Positions 1-10,296 of a stretch of 64,000 nt of DNA are shown here, in pieces. The translations under genes were made by a program, and so were the position numbers. The notes under the pieces are model-generated. The model did no database searches. It was not told the DNA's origin and saw nothing but the letters and a program-made list of their open reading frames with translations. The first letter of the stretch is position 1; each line of letters starts with the position of its first letter. The DNA is from an uncultured Pseudomonadales bacterium (lineage in GTDB: Bacteria; Pseudomonadota; Gammaproteobacteria; Pseudomonadales; Pseudohongiellaceae): positions 326,083 to 390,082 of the forward strand of contig CALSTS010000003.1 in NCBI GenBank assembly GCA_943789335.1. Reading direction: 5' to 3'.

Positions 1-2
1 GT

Positions 3-118
3 GCCGGACTTTTTGGCCTGGCCGCAGGTGTTGAAGCATTAAGAGAAGTTGCAGGTCTACCGAGTATTAACCCTAATGTGGTTGTCGATTTTTCCTTATC
101 TTTTGATGAAGGCATGTA
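3..118 (+). CDS. 3' end of an unidentified gene (partial)
   Basis: An open frame runs from the window edge and ends at the TAA at 116-118. It encodes the last 38 residues of a protein, ending in DFSLSFDEGM. The stop lies only 13 bases before the holA start, so the two are probably co-transcribed. In related bacteria lptE usually precedes holA, but this tail does not look like an LptE C-terminus to me, so I give no name. Confidence 0.45.
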
Positions 119-131
119 ACGTTTATTTCTT

Positions 132-1154
132 GTGCAAGTAAAACCAGAGCAAGTTCTTTCAGAATTAACTAATAAAATCCCGCCTGTTATTTGGGTTGCT
201 GGGGACGAAACCTTGCTGGTCCAAGAGAGTTGTGACCAGATAAGAAAGTTTGCACAGGCACAGGGCTTTAGTGAACGCGAAGTCTATACAGTTCATAGTG
301 GTTTTGATTGGAATATATTACTTGAATCCAGCAATAGCCTGTCTTTATTTGCTGAAAAAAAACTCATCGACCTGCGCCTAAATTCAGCCAAGCTTGATGA
401 TGCCGGTAAAAAAGCATTACACGCTTACCTGGCAAATCCATCTGAAGATAATCTCTTACTAATCTCAAGCCCAAGGGTTGAGAAAGCTGCAACCAATACT
501 AAGTGGTTCAAACAAATTGAAACAGAAGCTTATTTTATTGTGATTTGGCCCATTAACTCGCAAAACCTAGCAGCTTGGATCAGACAACGTCTTAAAAGTC
601 ATGGACTAACAGCCGATGGCCAAGCTATAGACATACTTTGTCAGCGCACTGAAGGTAACTTGTTGGCGACTGCACAGGAAATAGATAAGCTGAGCATTCT
701 TGCTGACAACAAGGAATTAGATGCCAGCATGGTTGCTCGAGCAGTAGCCGATAGCGCACGTTTTAATGTTTTTACCTTAATTGATACCGCAATAGCGGGT
801 AACTCTGCTCGAGCTCTAAATATTCTTTATCATCTAAAGGCTGAAAGTGAGGATCCTCTTAAAATTCTAAATTTTATTTGCAAAGAAATTCGCTCACTCT
901 GCAAAATGGCGCTACAGCTTGAAAATGGACAAAGTATTAGCGCTGTTATGCAAAGTGAACGTGTTTGGCGCAATAAGATGGGTCCAGTATCGACAGCCTT
1001 AAACAATCATTCTTTGGCGCAACTTCAGGCTTTTTTAAATGATGCCAGCTTAATCGATCAATCTGTAAAAGGCTTAAATAAGCTCAACACCTGGGATGAG
1101 CTTTCTCGCATGATACTTTCTATGAGTGGTGATAATTTAGACCTGAGCGCCTAA
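132..1154 (+). CDS. holA: DNA polymerase III delta subunit
   Basis: This is the clamp-loader delta subunit, which opens the beta sliding clamp for loading onto primed DNA within the gamma/tau complex in the cytoplasm. The 340-residue length is normal for HolA. The N-terminal AAA+-like fold carries the family motif GDETLL at residues 24-29, the middle has the R-x-N-x-F-x-L-x-D pattern (ARFNVFTLID near residue 210), and the C-terminal helical collar domain is present. The start is a GTG, with no better ATG nearby. The gene follows the preceding frame by 13 bases and is convergent with lipA. A functional gene with no visible damage. Confidence 0.93.
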   Translation: MQVKPEQVLSELTNKIPPVIWVAGDETLLVQESCDQIRKFAQAQGFSEREVYTVHSGFDWNILLESSNSLSLFAEKKLIDLRLNSAKLDDAGKKALHAYLANPSEDNLLLISSPRVEKAATNTKWFKQIETEAYFIVIWPINSQNLAAWIRQRLKSHGLTADGQAIDILCQRTEGNLLATAQEIDKLSILADNKELDASMVARAVADSARFNVFTLIDTAIAGNSARALNILYHLKAESEDPLKILNFICKEIRSLCKMALQLENGQSISAVMQSERVWRNKMGPVSTALNNHSLAQLQAFLNDASLIDQSVKGLNKLNTWDELSRMILSMSGDNLDLSA

Positions 1155-1221
1155 ATATAAACTTCAATAAGTAAATAATTTATATAGATTTCAGTAAGAA
1201 ATTTAATGCAAATCTTTTAGC

Positions 1222-2178
1222 TCAGATTTGATCTAAATCTGCCTGCTTATCTGCATGATATGAAGATCTGACCAATGGACCACTAGCAACATGTCTAAAG
1301 CCCATTTCCTTGCCGAGAAGGGCATACTCGTCAAATTCATCCGGATGTACAAAACGTTCAACAGCTAAATGTTCCCGGCTCGGCTGCAGATACTGACCTA
1401 AGGTAACCATGTCAATGTTATGTGCCGCCATATCTTCCATAACCTGAATAACTTCTTCTTTGGTCTCACCGAGACCTAGCATAATTCCGGACTTTGTTAT
1501 CACTTGTGGCGCCATCTCTTTATATTTTTTCAATAAATTTAATGACCATTGATAATCAGAGCCAGGTCTCACTTTTTTATAAAGACGCGGAATGCTTTCA
1601 AGATTATGGTTAAAAACATCTGGTGTTGTGCCGGTCAAAATTGCTAAGGCAACATCCATACGTCCACGAAAGTCAGGCACCAATACTTCAATTTTAATTC
1701 TGGGATTTAAACGTCTGGTTTCTGCAATACAACGCGAAAAATGTTCAGCTCCGCCATCTCTTAAATCATCCCGATCGACAGATGTCACAACCACATAGTT
1801 TAATTGCATTTCAGCAATTGCTTCAGCAAGTTCTGTTGGCTCATTTTCCATTGGAGGGTTGGGTCGCCCATGCGCTACATCACAAAAAGGGCAACGTCTT
1901 GTACAAATATCACCTAGAATCATAAAAGTGGCAGTGCCGCTGGTGAAACACTCTCCCAAATTTGGACAAGATGCTTCTTCGCAGACAGAGCTTAATTTAT
2001 GTTTTCTTAAGGTGCTTTTAATGTGCTCCACTTTCGCTGAAGTGCCCATCCGGACACGTATCCATTCGGGCTTGCGAGGCAATTCAGTGGTTGGAATAAC
2101 CTTAACGGGAATACGCGCTACCTTATCGGCACCACGTAATTTTTCACCTTGAACGACTTTTTTCAATTTAGTTGCCAC
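1222..2178 (-). CDS. lipA: lipoyl synthase (radical SAM)
   Basis: LipA inserts two sulfur atoms into the octanoyl chain bound to the lipoyl domains of 2-oxoacid dehydrogenases and the glycine cleavage H protein. The 318-residue protein has both iron-sulfur clusters of the family: the auxiliary cluster cysteines C66, C71 and C77, and the radical-SAM motif C92-x3-C96-x2-C99. The conserved C-terminal R-S-S-Y motif (304-307) supplies the serine ligand of the auxiliary cluster. It is the last gene of a minus-strand block with lipB about 90 bases upstream, so octanoyl transfer and sulfur insertion are encoded together. Complete and typical. Confidence 0.96.
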   Translation of the reverse strand: MATKLKKVVQGEKLRGADKVARIPVKVIPTTELPRKPEWIRVRMGTSAKVEHIKSTLRKHKLSSVCEEASCPNLGECFTSGTATFMILGDICTRRCPFCDVAHGRPNPPMENEPTELAEAIAEMQLNYVVVTSVDRDDLRDGGAEHFSRCIAETRRLNPRIKIEVLVPDFRGRMDVALAILTGTTPDVFNHNLESIPRLYKKVRPGSDYQWSLNLLKKYKEMAPQVITKSGIMLGLGETKEEVIQVMEDMAAHNIDMVTLGQYLQPSREHLAVERFVHPDEFDEYALLGKEMGFRHVASGPLVRSSYHADKQADLDQI

Positions 2179-2266
2179 TTAAAAAACTTACTTTATATCC
2201 TATGGAGCGAATGAGCAGAGAGTAAGAATCAACACCTTAGTTCGCCCACTATAAATCAGCTTGAAA

Positions 2267-2938
2267 TTATATCAGATTTGTCTGTAACACATGGAGCAGC
2301 TTATCTTGCGCTTGCTGAAATAAATTTTGTTCAGAGTGCTTAATAGTATCTATAGTATCAATACTATTAACATGATCTATAAGCTGAGTTGTTTCCAAAC
2401 CAGCATACCCGCAAGGATTGATATAAGTAAAAGGTGTTAAATCCATATCGATATTGAAGCTTAGTCCATGGTAAGAACAGCCTTGTTTAATACGCAAACC
2501 TAAAGCTGCAATTTTTTTCTCGCCTACATAAACACCCGGTGCTCGAGGCTTTGTTTCACCTCTGATGCCATAAGATGCTAATACTGAAATAATAGAATTT
2601 TCGATTAAGTCTACTAGTTGTCTAATACCAAGCTTATTTCTACGCACATCTATCAATAAATAAATAACCAATTGGCCAGGGCCATGGTAAGTTACCTGCC
2701 CTCCTCTGTCAGACTTCACGACAGGAATATCATGTGCATTTAGTATATGTTCTGGCTTGCCAGCCTGCCCCAAAGTAAACACAGGCTCATGCTGGAGAAC
2801 CCACAACTCATCAGGGGTAGAAGGAGTTCTATTAAGCGTAAATTCAAGCATTTTCTGCCAAATCAGCTCATAAGGTTGTATCCCTAAAAAGCGCAACTTA
2901 CAGTGCTCTGCTTCAATAGTCTGTTTGGAGGTGCTCAC
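2267..2938 (-). CDS. lipB: octanoyl-[ACP]:protein N-octanoyltransferase
   Basis: LipB moves the octanoyl group from acyl carrier protein to the lipoyl domains of target enzymes, the step before LipA. The 223-residue sequence has the substrate-binding motif [12 protein letters not shown] (78-89), the catalytic lysine in the KKIAALG segment (about 142) and the catalytic cysteine in NPCGYAG (C176). Only five bases separate its start from the ybeD stop, the usual ybeD-lipB-lipA order. An in-frame serine-threonine-isoleucine-aspartate-rich stretch near the C-terminus looks like a lineage-specific tail. Confidence 0.95.
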   Translation of the reverse strand: MSTSKQTIEAEHCKLRFLGIQPYELIWQKMLEFTLNRTPSTPDELWVLQHEPVFTLGQAGKPEHILNAHDIPVVKSDRGGQVTYHGPGQLVIYLLIDVRRNKLGIRQLVDLIENSIISVLASYGIRGETKPRAPGVYVGEKKIAALGLRIKQGCSYHGLSFNIDMDLTPFTYINPCGYAGLETTQLIDHVNSIDTIDTIKHSEQNLFQQAQDKLLHVLQTNLI

Positions 2939-2943
2939 AAATA

Positions 2944-3225
2944 TTACAAAACCATGGATACCAAACCACTGGCCTTTAAATCATCAAACAAGGCCTGGAG
3001 TTGCTGGGTACCGGTAGCATAAATAATGACATTAACTGCCAGGTAATTATTATTCCGGCTGGGCCGGAAACTGATATTTTCATCTCTTAAATCAGGGGCA
3101 TGAAGGCGAATAATTTCCAGTATCATTTCACTGAATTTGGCAACATTTTTTCCCATCACTTTGACTGGGTATTCACAAGGAAACTCTATTTTTACCGAGT
3201 TTTCATCTATATCTAGAGTGTCCAA
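2944..3225 (-). CDS. ybeD: YbeD-like protein (DUF493)
   Basis: A 93-residue cytoplasmic protein of the YbeD/DUF493 family, which has an ACT-like alpha/beta fold and an unclear, possibly regulatory, role. The characteristic N-terminal stretch [13 protein letters not shown] and the C-terminal valine-rich strand are visible. It sits between dacA and lipB with 5-15 base gaps, exactly as in Escherichia and Pseudomonas, which suggests co-expression with lipoate synthesis and peptidoglycan trimming. Confidence 0.9.
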   Translation of the reverse strand: MDTLDIDENSVKIEFPCEYPVKVMGKNVAKFSEMILEIIRLHAPDLRDENISFRPSRNNNYLAVNVIIYATGTQQLQALFDDLKASGLVSMVL

Positions 3226-3240
3226 AATAGTGTATGTTTT

Positions 3241-4446
3241 CTAACTAAATAAGGCCATGAAGAATAAGGTTAACCAATCCATAATACGTTTGATCAAACT
3301 GCCTCTTTCAATAGTCTGCAAAGCAATGACTTCACCTTGATAATATACTTGATCATCAAAGCTAATGGTGACCTGCCCAAGAATATCTCCTGCATTAATA
3401 GGCGCTTTTAGGGATTCTTCAATTTGTAGCTCAGTCACTAAATCATCACCACTATTATTAGGGATAGTAATAAAAACCTGCTCTTGCACTCCGATATCTA
3501 CAGAATTACTTTTACCCGACCAAACCTGATTGCTGGATAACACTTCATTGCCCGTAAAAAGCTCATAAGTTTCATAGAAACGAAAACCGTAGGTGAGTAA
3601 TTTTTGTGCTTCGATAGCGCGGGCATTGACACTGTCAGTACCCATTACCACAGCAATTAAGCGCATACCATCACGCGTAGCAGATGCAACCAGACAATAT
3701 CCAGCAGCTTCAGTAAAGCCGGTTTTCATGCCATCCACATTCCTATCCTGAAACAAAAGGCTATTACGATTAGGCTGACGAATACCGTTATAAGTGAATT
3801 CAGGAACACTATAAATTTCGTAATTATCTGGGAATCGTTCAATCAATGCTTGAGCAAGGGTAGCCAAGTCTCTAGCCGACATGACATGTTGATCTGCCGG
3901 CATGCCGTGGGCATTTACAAAGTAAGAATTATCAAGTCCAAGCAATTCAGCATGCTGATTCATCATGTCTGCAAAGGCATCTTCACTGCCTGCAACATGT
4001 TCAGCTAAAGCAACACTAGCATCATTGCCTGACTGCACAACCATGCCATAAATGAGGTCTTCCAAACGAACAGTCGTGCCTTCCTGGATAAACATTTTAG
4101 ATCCATCCATTTGCCAGGCTTTGACACTGATATAGACTTCCTCATCTAGGGTGATATTGCCGTTTTCTAACTCACTCGCAACAACATAATCTGTCATTAT
4201 TTTAGTAAGACTGGCCGGAGGCAAAGGAATGTCCGCATTTGACTCAACCAAAATATCGCCTGTCGTTGCGTCCATGAGCACATAGGATGTCGCCGCAATA
4301 TCAGGTGCCCTTGGAATTATTCGGGCTTGTTGCGCTAGTACAGCGTTAGAGCCAGTAAGAAATAGCAAAGCACACACTAATACACAGCAATAATAGAAAA
4401 TATCATTATCTTTTATCATAAATTGTTTAACAGCTTTTGCTTGCAT
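3241..4446 (-). CDS. dacA: D-alanyl-D-alanine carboxypeptidase (PBP5/6 family)
   Basis: This penicillin-binding protein removes the terminal D-Ala from peptidoglycan pentapeptides at the periplasmic face of the inner membrane. The 401-residue protein has an N-terminal hydrophobic signal (about residues 14-38), the catalytic S79-x-x-K82 motif, the SGN motif in VQSGNDAS, the KTG motif in GMKTGF, a C-terminal PBP5 beta domain and a terminal amphipathic/hydrophobic segment for membrane anchoring. The first ATG is supported by an AGAGGA ribosome-binding sequence a few bases upstream. It follows rlpA in the elongation block. Confidence 0.94.
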   Translation of the reverse strand: MQAKAVKQFMIKDNDIFYYCCVLVCALLFLTGSNAVLAQQARIIPRAPDIAATSYVLMDATTGDILVESNADIPLPPASLTKIMTDYVVASELENGNITLDEEVYISVKAWQMDGSKMFIQEGTTVRLEDLIYGMVVQSGNDASVALAEHVAGSEDAFADMMNQHAELLGLDNSYFVNAHGMPADQHVMSARDLATLAQALIERFPDNYEIYSVPEFTYNGIRQPNRNSLLFQDRNVDGMKTGFTEAAGYCLVASATRDGMRLIAVVMGTDSVNARAIEAQKLLTYGFRFYETYELFTGNEVLSSNQVWSGKSNSVDIGVQEQVFITIPNNSGDDLVTELQIEESLKAPINAGDILGQVTISFDDQVYYQGEVIALQTIERGSLIKRIMDWLTLFFMALFS

Positions 4447-4516
4447 GGTCTTCCTCTATATTCGCACAATAAGTTCGCATATTAACCTGGCTTTTCTGTG
4501 GCTATAACAAGTCTTT

Positions 4517-5440
4517 TTACTGCCTCACCCGGAAGGGTGTTCCCAACCCCGCATCAATAATTATTTGTATTAAATTATCAAGCTGAATTGTCTCATTTAG
4601 TGGGCCTAAACGCACACGATGTAAAATATTATTCGACCCTTGACTGGCTTCACTACGAATAAAAGCGGGGAATTCAGTTAATCCATTTACGACAGCAAGA
4701 AGATTCTCAGCGCTAGTGAGATTACTAAATGCGCCCAGTTGTAAATATTCCTGGCCTGCATCCTCTACAATGCGCTGTCTTTCGGCCGCAATTTCTTCCT
4801 GATCAATTGTGTTGCTATCCACATTAGAAGCCAACATTACCGTTTGTTCTGGTGCTTGTTCTAACCAGGGGGTCAACGATTCGATATGTACTCTTGCAGT
4901 GCCAATGTTAGCATAGCCTAATTTAGCTGCGGCAGCATATGATAAATCAATAATTCTGTCTTCGTGGAAAGGACCTCGATCATTAACTCTAACGACGATA
5001 CTTTCGCCATTATCTAGATTCGTGACTTTAGCAAAACTGGGTATAGGCAAACTTTTATGAGCCGCTGTAAAAGTGAACATGTCATAAATTTCGCCATTGG
5101 AGGTTAAGTGCCCATGGAATTTTCGTCCATACCAAGAAGCGCTCCCACTCTCTTGGTAACCGACTTCAGTATCCATCACAGTATAGCTTTGTCCATTGAC
5201 CTGATAAGGGCTTCTGTTGCCAGCCATGGTTCTATTCACGGGCTCTGGAATTACGTCTGGAATTATATCTATATCAATTGGTTCTAATATGGGGCTATCG
5301 TTCTGCATATCATAGCGGCCAGCATTAGTTTCGGAATTAGTACCAGAACTCGTATTAGAAGGGGTAGAAGATACGCAAGCTGTTAAGGTAACAGCCAGGG
5401 AAATAATGAAAGCTAACTTGTAATTAAGATATTCTGCCAT
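4517..5440 (-). CDS. rlpA: RlpA septal-ring lytic transglycosylase, lipoprotein
   Basis: RlpA is an outer-membrane lipoprotein that cleaves denuded glycan strands; in Pseudomonas it is needed for daughter-cell separation. The 307-residue sequence has a signal peptide with lipobox LTAC (Cys22), a serine/asparagine-rich linker, a double-psi beta-barrel domain (about 95-180) with SASWYGRKFHG and the conserved VRVNDRGPF, and a C-terminal SPOR domain (about 230-305) for binding denuded peptidoglycan. It lies between rodA and dacA. Confidence 0.94.
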   Translation of the reverse strand: MAEYLNYKLAFIISLAVTLTACVSSTPSNTSSGTNSETNAGRYDMQNDSPILEPIDIDIIPDVIPEPVNRTMAGNRSPYQVNGQSYTVMDTEVGYQESGSASWYGRKFHGHLTSNGEIYDMFTFTAAHKSLPIPSFAKVTNLDNGESIVVRVNDRGPFHEDRIIDLSYAAAAKLGYANIGTARVHIESLTPWLEQAPEQTVMLASNVDSNTIDQEEIAAERQRIVEDAGQEYLQLGAFSNLTSAENLLAVVNGLTEFPAFIRSEASQGSNNILHRVRLGPLNETIQLDNLIQIIIDAGLGTPFRVRQ

Positions 5441-5509
5441 AGGGTTAGCGGTGATTATTTTTCCATCCTTATCATTGCATTACTCAAGATCGAATCAATC
5501 AACATAAAC

Positions 5510-6667
5510 TTAATTAGCATAGCGAAACGCAGTCTTACCATGACTATGGATAGACATTAGGATACCAAAACCCAGCATTAGAGTAACGATAGAAGTTCCC
5601 CCCAAGCTTACTAAAGGCAAAGGGACACCCACGACTGGTAAAATTCCGCTGACCATACCAATATTAACGAAAATATAAACAAAGAATGTGAGCGTGATAC
5701 TACCTGCTAGCAAACGCGTAAACATATCATTTGAAACTGCCGCTATATATAAGCCTCTAGAAATTATCGCAAGATAAAGTACTAACAATAGCATGACGCC
5801 AACCAAACCAAATTCTTCTGCTAACACCGCAACAATAAAGTCTGTTTGCCCTTCAGGTAAAAAATCCAGACGAGATTGCACACCGTTCAACCAGCCTTTG
5901 CCATAAAGTCCTCCTGAGCCTATTGCTGTTTTTGATTGAATAATATTCCAACCAGCACCCAGTGGGTCTTTTTCGGGATTCAGAAAGGTCAAAATTCGTT
6001 GTTGCTGGTAATCCTTTAAATAAAAAATCCACATTGCAGGAATGGACAAGACCCCAGCGCCAATCGCAGAACCAACTAACTTCCAGCTTATGCCCGCCAA
6101 TAACAAAACAAATATGCCAGACACACCTATAAGCAGAGCTGTTCCTAAATCAGGCTGCATTGCAATTAAAACAGCAGGCAAACCCACCAAGACCAAAGAC
6201 CAAAATATATGCTTAAATCGCGGGGGAATTGATCGCCTAGAGAAATAAGCAGCCAAGGTTAAAGGTAAGACAATTTTCATGATTTCAGAAGGTTGAAAGC
6301 GCGGTAAACCAGGAAGATCTAGCCAGCGCTGCGCTCCATTAGCGGTCGAACCAAAAAATAAAACCACCACTAATAAACTTAAACTAATCACATACATTAG
6401 TGGCGCCCAACGTCGCATGACTCGAACATCAACTTGAGCGACTATAAACATAACAATGAAAGCCAGGACTATGAAAATAATCTGTCGGCGCATATCAGCT
6501 TGATTAGCATCCGTTGCACTATATAACACCATCAAACCAAAACCTGTCAGCACCACAATGGCGAACAACAAAGGAAGATCTAGATTTAATTTTTCCCAGA
6601 TACTTAAGCGTTTTTCCAGATTATTAAAGTCACCGCTAAGCTGTTTAACAAATGCTGAAGAACTCAC
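5510..6667 (-). CDS. rodA: RodA peptidoglycan glycosyltransferase (SEDS)
   Basis: RodA polymerises glycan strands for lateral wall growth, working with PBP2 in the elongasome. The 385-residue integral membrane protein shows about ten hydrophobic segments and SEDS signature sequences, including the RWLDLPGLPRFQPSE region, the AEEFGLVG motif and the C-terminal PLPLVSLGGTS. Its ATG overlaps the mrdA stop by four bases, so the two are translationally coupled, matching their obligate partnership. Confidence 0.96.
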   Translation of the reverse strand: MSSSAFVKQLSGDFNNLEKRLSIWEKLNLDLPLLFAIVVLTGFGLMVLYSATDANQADMRRQIIFIVLAFIVMFIVAQVDVRVMRRWAPLMYVISLSLLVVVLFFGSTANGAQRWLDLPGLPRFQPSEIMKIVLPLTLAAYFSRRSIPPRFKHIFWSLVLVGLPAVLIAMQPDLGTALLIGVSGIFVLLLAGISWKLVGSAIGAGVLSIPAMWIFYLKDYQQQRILTFLNPEKDPLGAGWNIIQSKTAIGSGGLYGKGWLNGVQSRLDFLPEGQTDFIVAVLAEEFGLVGVMLLLVLYLAIISRGLYIAAVSNDMFTRLLAGSITLTFFVYIFVNIGMVSGILPVVGVPLPLVSLGGTSIVTLMLGFGILMSIHSHGKTAFRYAN

Positions 6668-8625
6668 AACGCCTCCAAACTTGGAGCGACTGAACTAAGT
6701 TGTTGTTCGGGAATAATTTCTGGTTCCACTAAAAACTCTTGTTTTACGTCACCTTGCTCATCCAGCAAATAAGCATCCATTATTGTTTTAGCTATCGGGC
6801 CGGCCACACCACTTCCGCCTTCTCCATGCTCAACAAATACGGCAAGTGCAATAGTTGGATTTTCCACTGGTGCAAAGGAAATGAACAAGGCATGGTCTCG
6901 AAACTGTTCAGGCACTTCTAGATCATTATCAAAATCTGCGGCCATACCTATAATCTGAGCTGTCCCTGATTTACCAGCCATGTGATAAGGCATTCTTTCC
7001 AGCATCGCAATATAAGGATAGGCTGTACCATTATTTCGATATCCTCCATCATCTTTATGCACCACATCCTGCATGGCCTGGTGTATGAAGTCCCAGTCAT
7101 CAGGATTTTGCAGGCTTATGTCAGGAATTGCACTGTCATGCTGGATATCTTCACTCAATAAGCCCGCCCTCTTCAGTAAAATTGGTTGTCTCCAGCGACC
7201 CTTATTTGCTAATACCATTGTCGCTGTTGCCAGCTGCAAGGGGGTAGCTTCTGTATAGCCCTGCCCGATAGCAGAATTTAATGTTTCACCTGGATACCAG
7301 GGTTGGCCTAAGGTTTCCATTTTCCAATCTCTGGATGGTAATGTGCCCTGACTGGCTTGAGAAATATCGATGCTAGTGTTTTTACCAAAACCAAATTGGT
7401 CAAGAAATTCAGCCATACGATCAATCCCAAGATCTATCGCCATATCCCAAAAATATATATCGCAAGATTGGTATATAGCCTTGGCTAAGTTAACCAAATC
7501 ATGACCAGTTTCTGTCACCCACCAAGTCCAATCATGATAGATATGGGAGTCTCCCTGTAAAATAAAATAGCCTGGATCCTGGATCTGATAGTCTCTAGTT
7601 CTTACACCATAGTCTAGACTGGCTAGACCAATAAAAGGTTTCATTGTGGAACCCGGGGCATATTTTGCTAAAGCGCGGTTGAATAATGGAGTTTCAATTG
7701 GGTCATTTAACAAGGAATATGCCGTTTGACTTATGCCGGCGACAAACAGGTTAGGATCAAATGACGGCTTGCTAACCATGGCAAGAACACCGCCTGTTTC
7801 AACATCTAAGGCGACAACACCACCTCGATAATCTCCCAAAGCATCCCATGCAGCTAATTGCAGTTTACTGTCAAGATGCAGTATAAGGTCTTCGCCAGGA
7901 ACCGGATCTGTTCTATCAAGTACATCCATGATCTGACCACGTGCATTTTTTTCAACAGTTTCATAACCCACCTGCCCATGCAGCAATGGCTCATAAAATC
8001 TTTCAATTCCGGTTTTACCAATCTGGTGAGTGCCTCGATACTCTTCAGCATTAAGGCTTCTTAGTTCTTCTTCGGTAATACTACTGAGATAACCTAAGGC
8101 ATGGGCAATAGGAGCGCCCAAGGGGTAAAATCTGACAAGCTGTGCTTCTACTTGAAAACCAGGCAAACGATATTGATTAACTGCCAGCCTGGCAATTTCT
8201 TCTTCGCTTAAAGCGAAAGTTAACGGTACCGACGAAAAAGGGACACCTCGACGGCGCAAGCGTTGTTTAAACTCTGCAACCTCTTCATCTGGAAGCTCAA
8301 TCAAACCTTGGATCAAGCCAATACTTGCATCTAAATCTCTTACATTTTCTTGTACTACAGTTAAATTAAAACTGGGTTTATTGTCAGCCAATAAAACACC
8401 ATTACGGTCGTAGATTAGTCCTCGAGTGGGAGCGATAGACTGACTGTAAATCCTATTATTATCTGAAGCTGTTGAGTAAAACTCGTATTGATATATTTGT
8501 AAATAAATAAGCCGCGAAATAATGAAAGCAACAAGGAGAAGTGCAATTATTCCGCCGATAAGCAAGCGGGACAGAAATATCCGCCTTTCTTGGGTATGGT
8601 CTTTGAGGGTGATATCGTTAATCAT
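6664..8625 (-). CDS. mrdA: peptidoglycan D,D-transpeptidase PBP2
   Basis: PBP2 cross-links peptidoglycan during cell elongation as the transpeptidase partner of RodA. The 653-residue protein has one N-terminal membrane anchor (about residues 19-43), the pedestal/dimerisation domain, and a transpeptidase domain with the catalytic S326-T-M-K329 motif, the SCD motif of the PBP2 group and KSGT near residue 550. It is the first gene of this block here. The neighbours usual in Escherichia and Pseudomonas (nadD, rsfS, rlmH) are absent upstream, where an exporter operon begins instead. Confidence 0.96.
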   Translation of the reverse strand: MINDITLKDHTQERRIFLSRLLIGGIIALLLVAFIISRLIYLQIYQYEFYSTASDNNRIYSQSIAPTRGLIYDRNGVLLADNKPSFNLTVVQENVRDLDASIGLIQGLIELPDEEVAEFKQRLRRRGVPFSSVPLTFALSEEEIARLAVNQYRLPGFQVEAQLVRFYPLGAPIAHALGYLSSITEEELRSLNAEEYRGTHQIGKTGIERFYEPLLHGQVGYETVEKNARGQIMDVLDRTDPVPGEDLILHLDSKLQLAAWDALGDYRGGVVALDVETGGVLAMVSKPSFDPNLFVAGISQTAYSLLNDPIETPLFNRALAKYAPGSTMKPFIGLASLDYGVRTRDYQIQDPGYFILQGDSHIYHDWTWWVTETGHDLVNLAKAIYQSCDIYFWDMAIDLGIDRMAEFLDQFGFGKNTSIDISQASQGTLPSRDWKMETLGQPWYPGETLNSAIGQGYTEATPLQLATATMVLANKGRWRQPILLKRAGLLSEDIQHDSAIPDISLQNPDDWDFIHQAMQDVVHKDDGGYRNNGTAYPYIAMLERMPYHMAGKSGTAQIIGMAADFDNDLEVPEQFRDHALFISFAPVENPTIALAVFVEHGEGGSGVAGPIAKTIMDAYLLDEQGDVKQEFLVEPEIIPEQQLSSVAPSLEAL

Positions 8626-8805
8626 TTACGAGATAACACCATAATTGGGGGTAATATTAAGCATTAATTTAAACAATATGGAGGATATACGCCCAATCAA
8701 TGAATGTCCAAAATTTAGAACACAAAATTATCCAAAAATTCCATCAATTAAGGGTACTTAGAGGCAAAACAGAAAGAATTTATGAATAAAAAGCGCTAAC
8801 TAGAC

Positions 8806-10218
8806 TTATTCACTGGCAATTGACATCGTTGCCTCATCATCAGCATCCCAGCCACCACCCAAGGCTTGATAAAATCCTACCATTGAATTGAGCTGTTGGA
8901 TTTTATTATTTAATACCGCTATACGCTGAGCAAACAAAGTGTTTTGTGCTGTTAACACGGTCTGAAAGTCAGCAACACCTTCAGCATAACGAACCTCTGC
9001 AAGCCGAAATGACTCTTCTGCTTGCGCCAGAAGACGTTGGGCAACTATACCTAACTCATCTAGCAATTGGATATTACTCAGTAGAACCTCGACTTCATTG
9101 AATGCGCCTAAAACTGATCTACGATAGATGTTCAAGCTGTTTTCCAGAGCCAAGCGATTTTGGTCAAGATCTCGTTGTCGGGCACCGTTATCTAAAAGAA
9201 GCTGACTTAAATTAGCGCTTAAATTAATAAGGGCATCCGGTGCGGAGAGTAAATCGCTCAATGATGAGCTTGAAGCATTGGCGCTGCCTGTTAAAGATAT
9301 AGAAGGAAAGAAATTAAGACGGCTCAATTCAACCTGCACGGCGCTTCTTTGCAAATCAGCTTCTGCCTGTACCAGATCGGGACGTCGGCGTAATAAATCT
9401 GAAGGAATTCCAGGACGCAATGCAGGTACCAGAATATCTTCCAGACTGTCTCCATCAATATCAAATTCCTGTACTGTACGCCCCAGAATAAGCGCGAGTG
9501 AAGACAGTGCAGACAATTCATTTTGCTGCAAACTTTGGATATTAGTACGCTGCTGCTCTATGGCAATTTGTTGTTGCAGCGCATTAATTGGAACAACAAC
9601 TCCAGCATCAACTCGGGCTTGTGTGATTTCTCCAATAGCTTCCGCATTCTCCAGATTTTGCTGCGCAGCTAAAATCTGATCACGAATTAGCAAGATTTGG
9701 AAATAAGCTGATGCAGCCGTTCCCAAGGTATTTAAAGCAGTATTGGCAACCTGAGCACGGCGCGATTGAAAATCAGCTAAAGCTCCTTCAAAGGTTGTCG
9801 GCTTGCTAATAATATCGGTATAAGTAAATGAACCTGTCAAATCAATTGGGCTATTAGGGCTGTTAACTGACTCTGATGCGCCTAAATTATCAGTATAAAG
9901 TGCACCAGTCCCAATTCTAACAGCAGGAATTGGCAATAAATTAAACCCGGCTTCTCGTAAAGCTATTTGTGCTGCTTCCAAATTGCGACGATTATTTTGC
10001 AGATCAAGATTGTTCTGCTTAACCGATTGCACGATTGAATTAAGTTCATCATCTTGAAAATTTTCCCACCAGATTAATGTAGGCCAAACTTCTGCATCTT
10101 CAGCAAACGGACCAAGCCATTCCTCGGGAACGTCAGTGTCTGCTAACTCTGGAACATCAATAGAAACACAAGCACTTAAGCCTAAAGCAAGAACGCCAGT
10201 AAATAGATAATTTTTCAT
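8806..10218 (-). CDS. outer-membrane efflux lipoprotein (OprM/NodT-like, TolC superfamily)
   Basis: This is the outer-membrane channel of the adjacent ABC-type exporter. The protein has two tandem outer-membrane efflux (OEP) repeats rich in Ala, Gln and Leu coiled-coil helices, with the family signature PSDLLRRRPDLVQAE in the middle. A longer frame starts at 10275, but the start at 10218 gives a clean lipoprotein signal (MKNYLFTGVLALGLSAC), so I chose that; the mature protein would be lipidated at Cys16. It follows the MacB-like gene in the same direction, giving an adaptor-pump-channel operon. Confidence 0.88.
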   Translation of the reverse strand: MKNYLFTGVLALGLSACVSIDVPELADTDVPEEWLGPFAEDAEVWPTLIWWENFQDDELNSIVQSVKQNNLDLQNNRRNLEAAQIALREAGFNLLPIPAVRIGTGALYTDNLGASESVNSPNSPIDLTGSFTYTDIISKPTTFEGALADFQSRRAQVANTALNTLGTAASAYFQILLIRDQILAAQQNLENAEAIGEITQARVDAGVVVPINALQQQIAIEQQRTNIQSLQQNELSALSSLALILGRTVQEFDIDGDSLEDILVPALRPGIPSDLLRRRPDLVQAEADLQRSAVQVELSRLNFFPSISLTGSANASSSSLSDLLSAPDALINLSANLSQLLLDNGARQRDLDQNRLALENSLNIYRRSVLGAFNEVEVLLSNIQLLDELGIVAQRLLAQAEESFRLAEVRYAEGVADFQTVLTAQNTLFAQRIAVLNNKIQQLNSMVGFYQALGGGWDADDEATMSIASE

Positions 10219-10296
10219 ATTCTTGTATATGGTATTAATACTGTGTGTCTCTATCTGAGTCATGTTTCTTCTCAATTAATTCGATCGTCAAAATAT